NCBI RefSeq assembly: GCF_024166365.1
Contig: NC_064838.1
Location: 74,850,001-74,914,000, forward strand
Length of the DNA stretch: 64,000 bases
Origin: Elephas maximus indicus
Lineage: Eukaryota > Chordata > Mammalia > Proboscidea > Elephantidae
Direction: 5' to 3'
The stretch's first letter is position 1. The number at the start of each line of letters is the position of its first letter. The notes beneath the pieces are model-generated. The model did no database searches. It saw nothing but the letters and a program-made list of their open reading frames with translations, and was not told the DNA's origin. This document shows, piece by piece, positions 62,227 through 64,000 of this stretch. The translations under genes were made by a program, and so were the position numbers.

Positions 62227-62889
62227 GAACAGTGCTGCAATGAACAGGGGTGTGCATGTATCTGTTAGTGAGATGGCTCTTATTTCTATAGGGTATATTG
62301 CAAGGAGTGAGATAGCTGGATCCTATGGTACTTCTATTTCTAACTTTTAAGGAAGCGCCAAATCTATTTCCAAAGTGGTTGTACCATTTTACATTCCCAC
62401 CAGCAGTGTGTATGTGTTCCGGTCTCTCCCCAACCTCTCCAACATTTATTGTTTTCTGTTTTTTGGAGTAATGCCAGCTTTGTTGAGGTGAGATGGCACC
62501 TTGTTGTAGTTTTGATTTGCATCTCTCTAGTGACTAATGACCGTGAGCATTTCCTCATGTATCTGTTATCTGCCTGAATGTCTTCTTTGGTGAAATGCCT
62601 GTTCATATCCTTTGCCCATTATTTTAATTGGATTATCTGTCTTTTGGTGGTTGAAGTTTTGCAATATGTTGTTGATTTTAGAGATTAGATACTGATCGAA
62701 GATGTCATAGCTAGAAATTTTATTTCCAGCCTGTAAGTTGTCTTTTTACTCTTTCGGTGAAGTCTTTGGATGAGCATAAATGTTTGATTTTTAGAACTTC
62801 CCAGTTATTTAGTTTCTTCTCTGGTGTTTGTGCCTTGACAGTTATGTTCTTTATTCTGTTTATGTCATGTATTGGTGGCATGTGTAAAG

Positions 62890-64000
62890 AGCTGGAGATG
62901 AAAACCAAAAGGGAAGAACATGCTCAGTATTTCTCAAGCTGAAAAAACTGAAGAAAAAATTCAAGCCTCGAGTTCCAATAGTGAAGGATTCCATGGGGAA
63001 AATATTAAACTGCGCAGGACCCATGAAAGAAGATGGAAGGAATACAGAGGGTCATTATAGCGAAAAGAATTAATTCATGTTCAACCATTTCAAGAGGTGG
63101 CATATGATCAGGAACCTATGGTACTGAAGGAAGAAGTCCAAGCTGCTCTGAAGGCATTGGTGAAAAACAAGGTTCCAGGAATTGATGGAATATCAATTGA
63201 GATGTTTCAACAAACAGATACAGCGCTGGAGGTTCTCACTTGTCTATGCCAAGAAATCTGGAAGACAGATTCCTGGTCAACTGACTGGAAAAGATCCATA
63301 TTTATGCCTATTCCCAAGGAAGGTAATCCAACCGAATGTGGAAATTACAGAAAAAGAGCATTAATATGACACTCAAGCAAAATTTTGCTGAAGATCATTC
63401 AAAAAGGGCTGCAGCAGTATATTGACAGGGAACTGCCAGAAATTCAGAAGAGGACGTGGAGCCAGGGATATCATATCTGATGTGAGATGGATCCTGGCTG
63501 AAAGCAGAGAATATGAGGAGGATGTTTACCTGTGTTTTATTGACTATGCAAAGGCATTCGACTGTGTGAATCACAACAAATTATGGATAACATTGTGAAG
63601 AATGGAAATTGTGGAACACTTAATTGTGCTCATGAGGAACTTTTACATAGATCAAGAGGCAGTTGTTCAGACAGAACAAGGGGATACTAATTGGTTTAAA
63701 GTCAGGAAAGGAGTGTATGCCAGGGTTGTATTCCTTCACGATACCTATTCAATCTGTATGCTGAGCAAATAATACTGGAAGCTCGACTATATAAAGAAGA
63801 ATGGGGCATCAGGATTGGAGGAGGAGACATTAACAACCTCCATTATATAGATGACACAACCTTGCTTGCTGAAAGTGAAAAGGACTTGAAGCACTTACTA
63901 ATGAAGATCAAAGACCACAGCCTTCAGTATGGATTGCACCTCAACAGAAAGAAAACAAAAATCCTCACAGCTGGACTAATGAGCAACATCATGATAAACG
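62890..64000 (+). mobile_element. RTE-type LINE (RTE1/BovB clade), reverse transcriptase region, decayed, runs off the window
   Basis: The plus strand encodes pieces of an RTE-clade reverse transcriptase in at least three frames. 63097-63366 gives EEVQAALKALVKNKVPGIDG, then IWKTDSWSTDWKRSIFMPIP and CGNYR, the N-terminal RT blocks. A TGA at 63367-63369 replaces a sense codon. After PEIQ (about 63443) the frame shifts, and FRRGRG then continues to the catalytic motif A FIDYAKAFD (about 63535-63562). Another shift near 63720 leads to the motif C position, which reads YIDD (63844-63855) where YADD is usual. LLAESEKDLKHLLMKIKDHS and a KTKIL block follow. The element begins near 62890 directly against the L1. 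It is a pseudogenic copy. RTE LINEs are thought to supply the machinery for afrotherian SINEs. Confidence 0.88.

Larger units (their letters stand above)
60891..62889 (-). mobile_element. L1 3' end (ORF2 C-terminus and 3' UTR), minus strand, interrupted
   Basis: Read on the minus strand, ORF2 sequence (about 62889 down to 62150) is followed by a 3' UTR of the kind I associate with elephant L1, ending near 60891. The frame at 62606-62364 gives the C-terminal part of ORF2p: [14 protein letters not shown], then CWRGWGE and HCWWEC, ending VQPLWK. This is the cysteine-rich C-terminal segment of the L1 reverse transcriptase/endonuclease protein. The copy is 5'-truncated at the RTE junction near 62889, contains an A-rich expansion (62207-62226) and is broken at 61767-61901 by an inverted insertion. 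Confidence 0.85.

Overview
The window is mammalian nuclear DNA from an afrotherian, most likely an elephant. Four things point there. It has AfroSINE-type tRNA-derived repeats (60111-60660, and a fragment at 61811-61905). It has an RTE-type LINE of the kind abundant in elephant and tenrec (62890-64000). It has an L1 whose 3' UTR resembles elephant L1. It has a class II olfactory receptor pseudogene. These matches are from memory and were not searched. No bacterial, CRISPR or rRNA/tRNA-gene content is seen.

Region 1 (1 to about 56649) is one uninterrupted macrosatellite in a single orientation, about 20.8 copies of a 2721-2724 bp unit, GC-rich and CpG-containing. Each unit is a dimer of two diverged half-units of about 1.36 kb, called here B (first half) and A (second half). 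Units differ by small haplotype markers. Large blocks are near-identical at offsets of 1, 2, 3 and 4 units, as expected from recent unequal exchange and gene conversion. A two-base length class (2722 versus 2724) comes from one local replacement that created a perfect 15-bp hairpin, extended to 17 bp in two units. The A half carries a CTCF-like motif followed by an inverted CCAAT box and two GC boxes. This is a promoter/insulator-like layout in every unit, reminiscent of the architecture of DXZ4. The open frames inside the unit look non-coding: the longest plus-strand ones begin at GTG, and others overlap them on both strands.

Region 2 (56650-57625) is a family-4-like olfactory receptor pseudogene starting about 50 bp after the array ends. 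It is collinear over 308 codons but has three in-frame stops.

Region 3 (57626-64000) is AT-rich intergenic DNA with transposon fragments. In order these are two probable LTRs, a nest of AfroSINEs, a short plus-strand L1 piece, a longer minus-strand L1 interrupted by a 175-bp fold-back that contains AfroSINE tail sequence, and a decayed RTE LINE that runs off the window end.

The most noteworthy content is the macrosatellite: its dimeric structure, its block duplications, its hairpin variant and its possible regulatory motif cluster.
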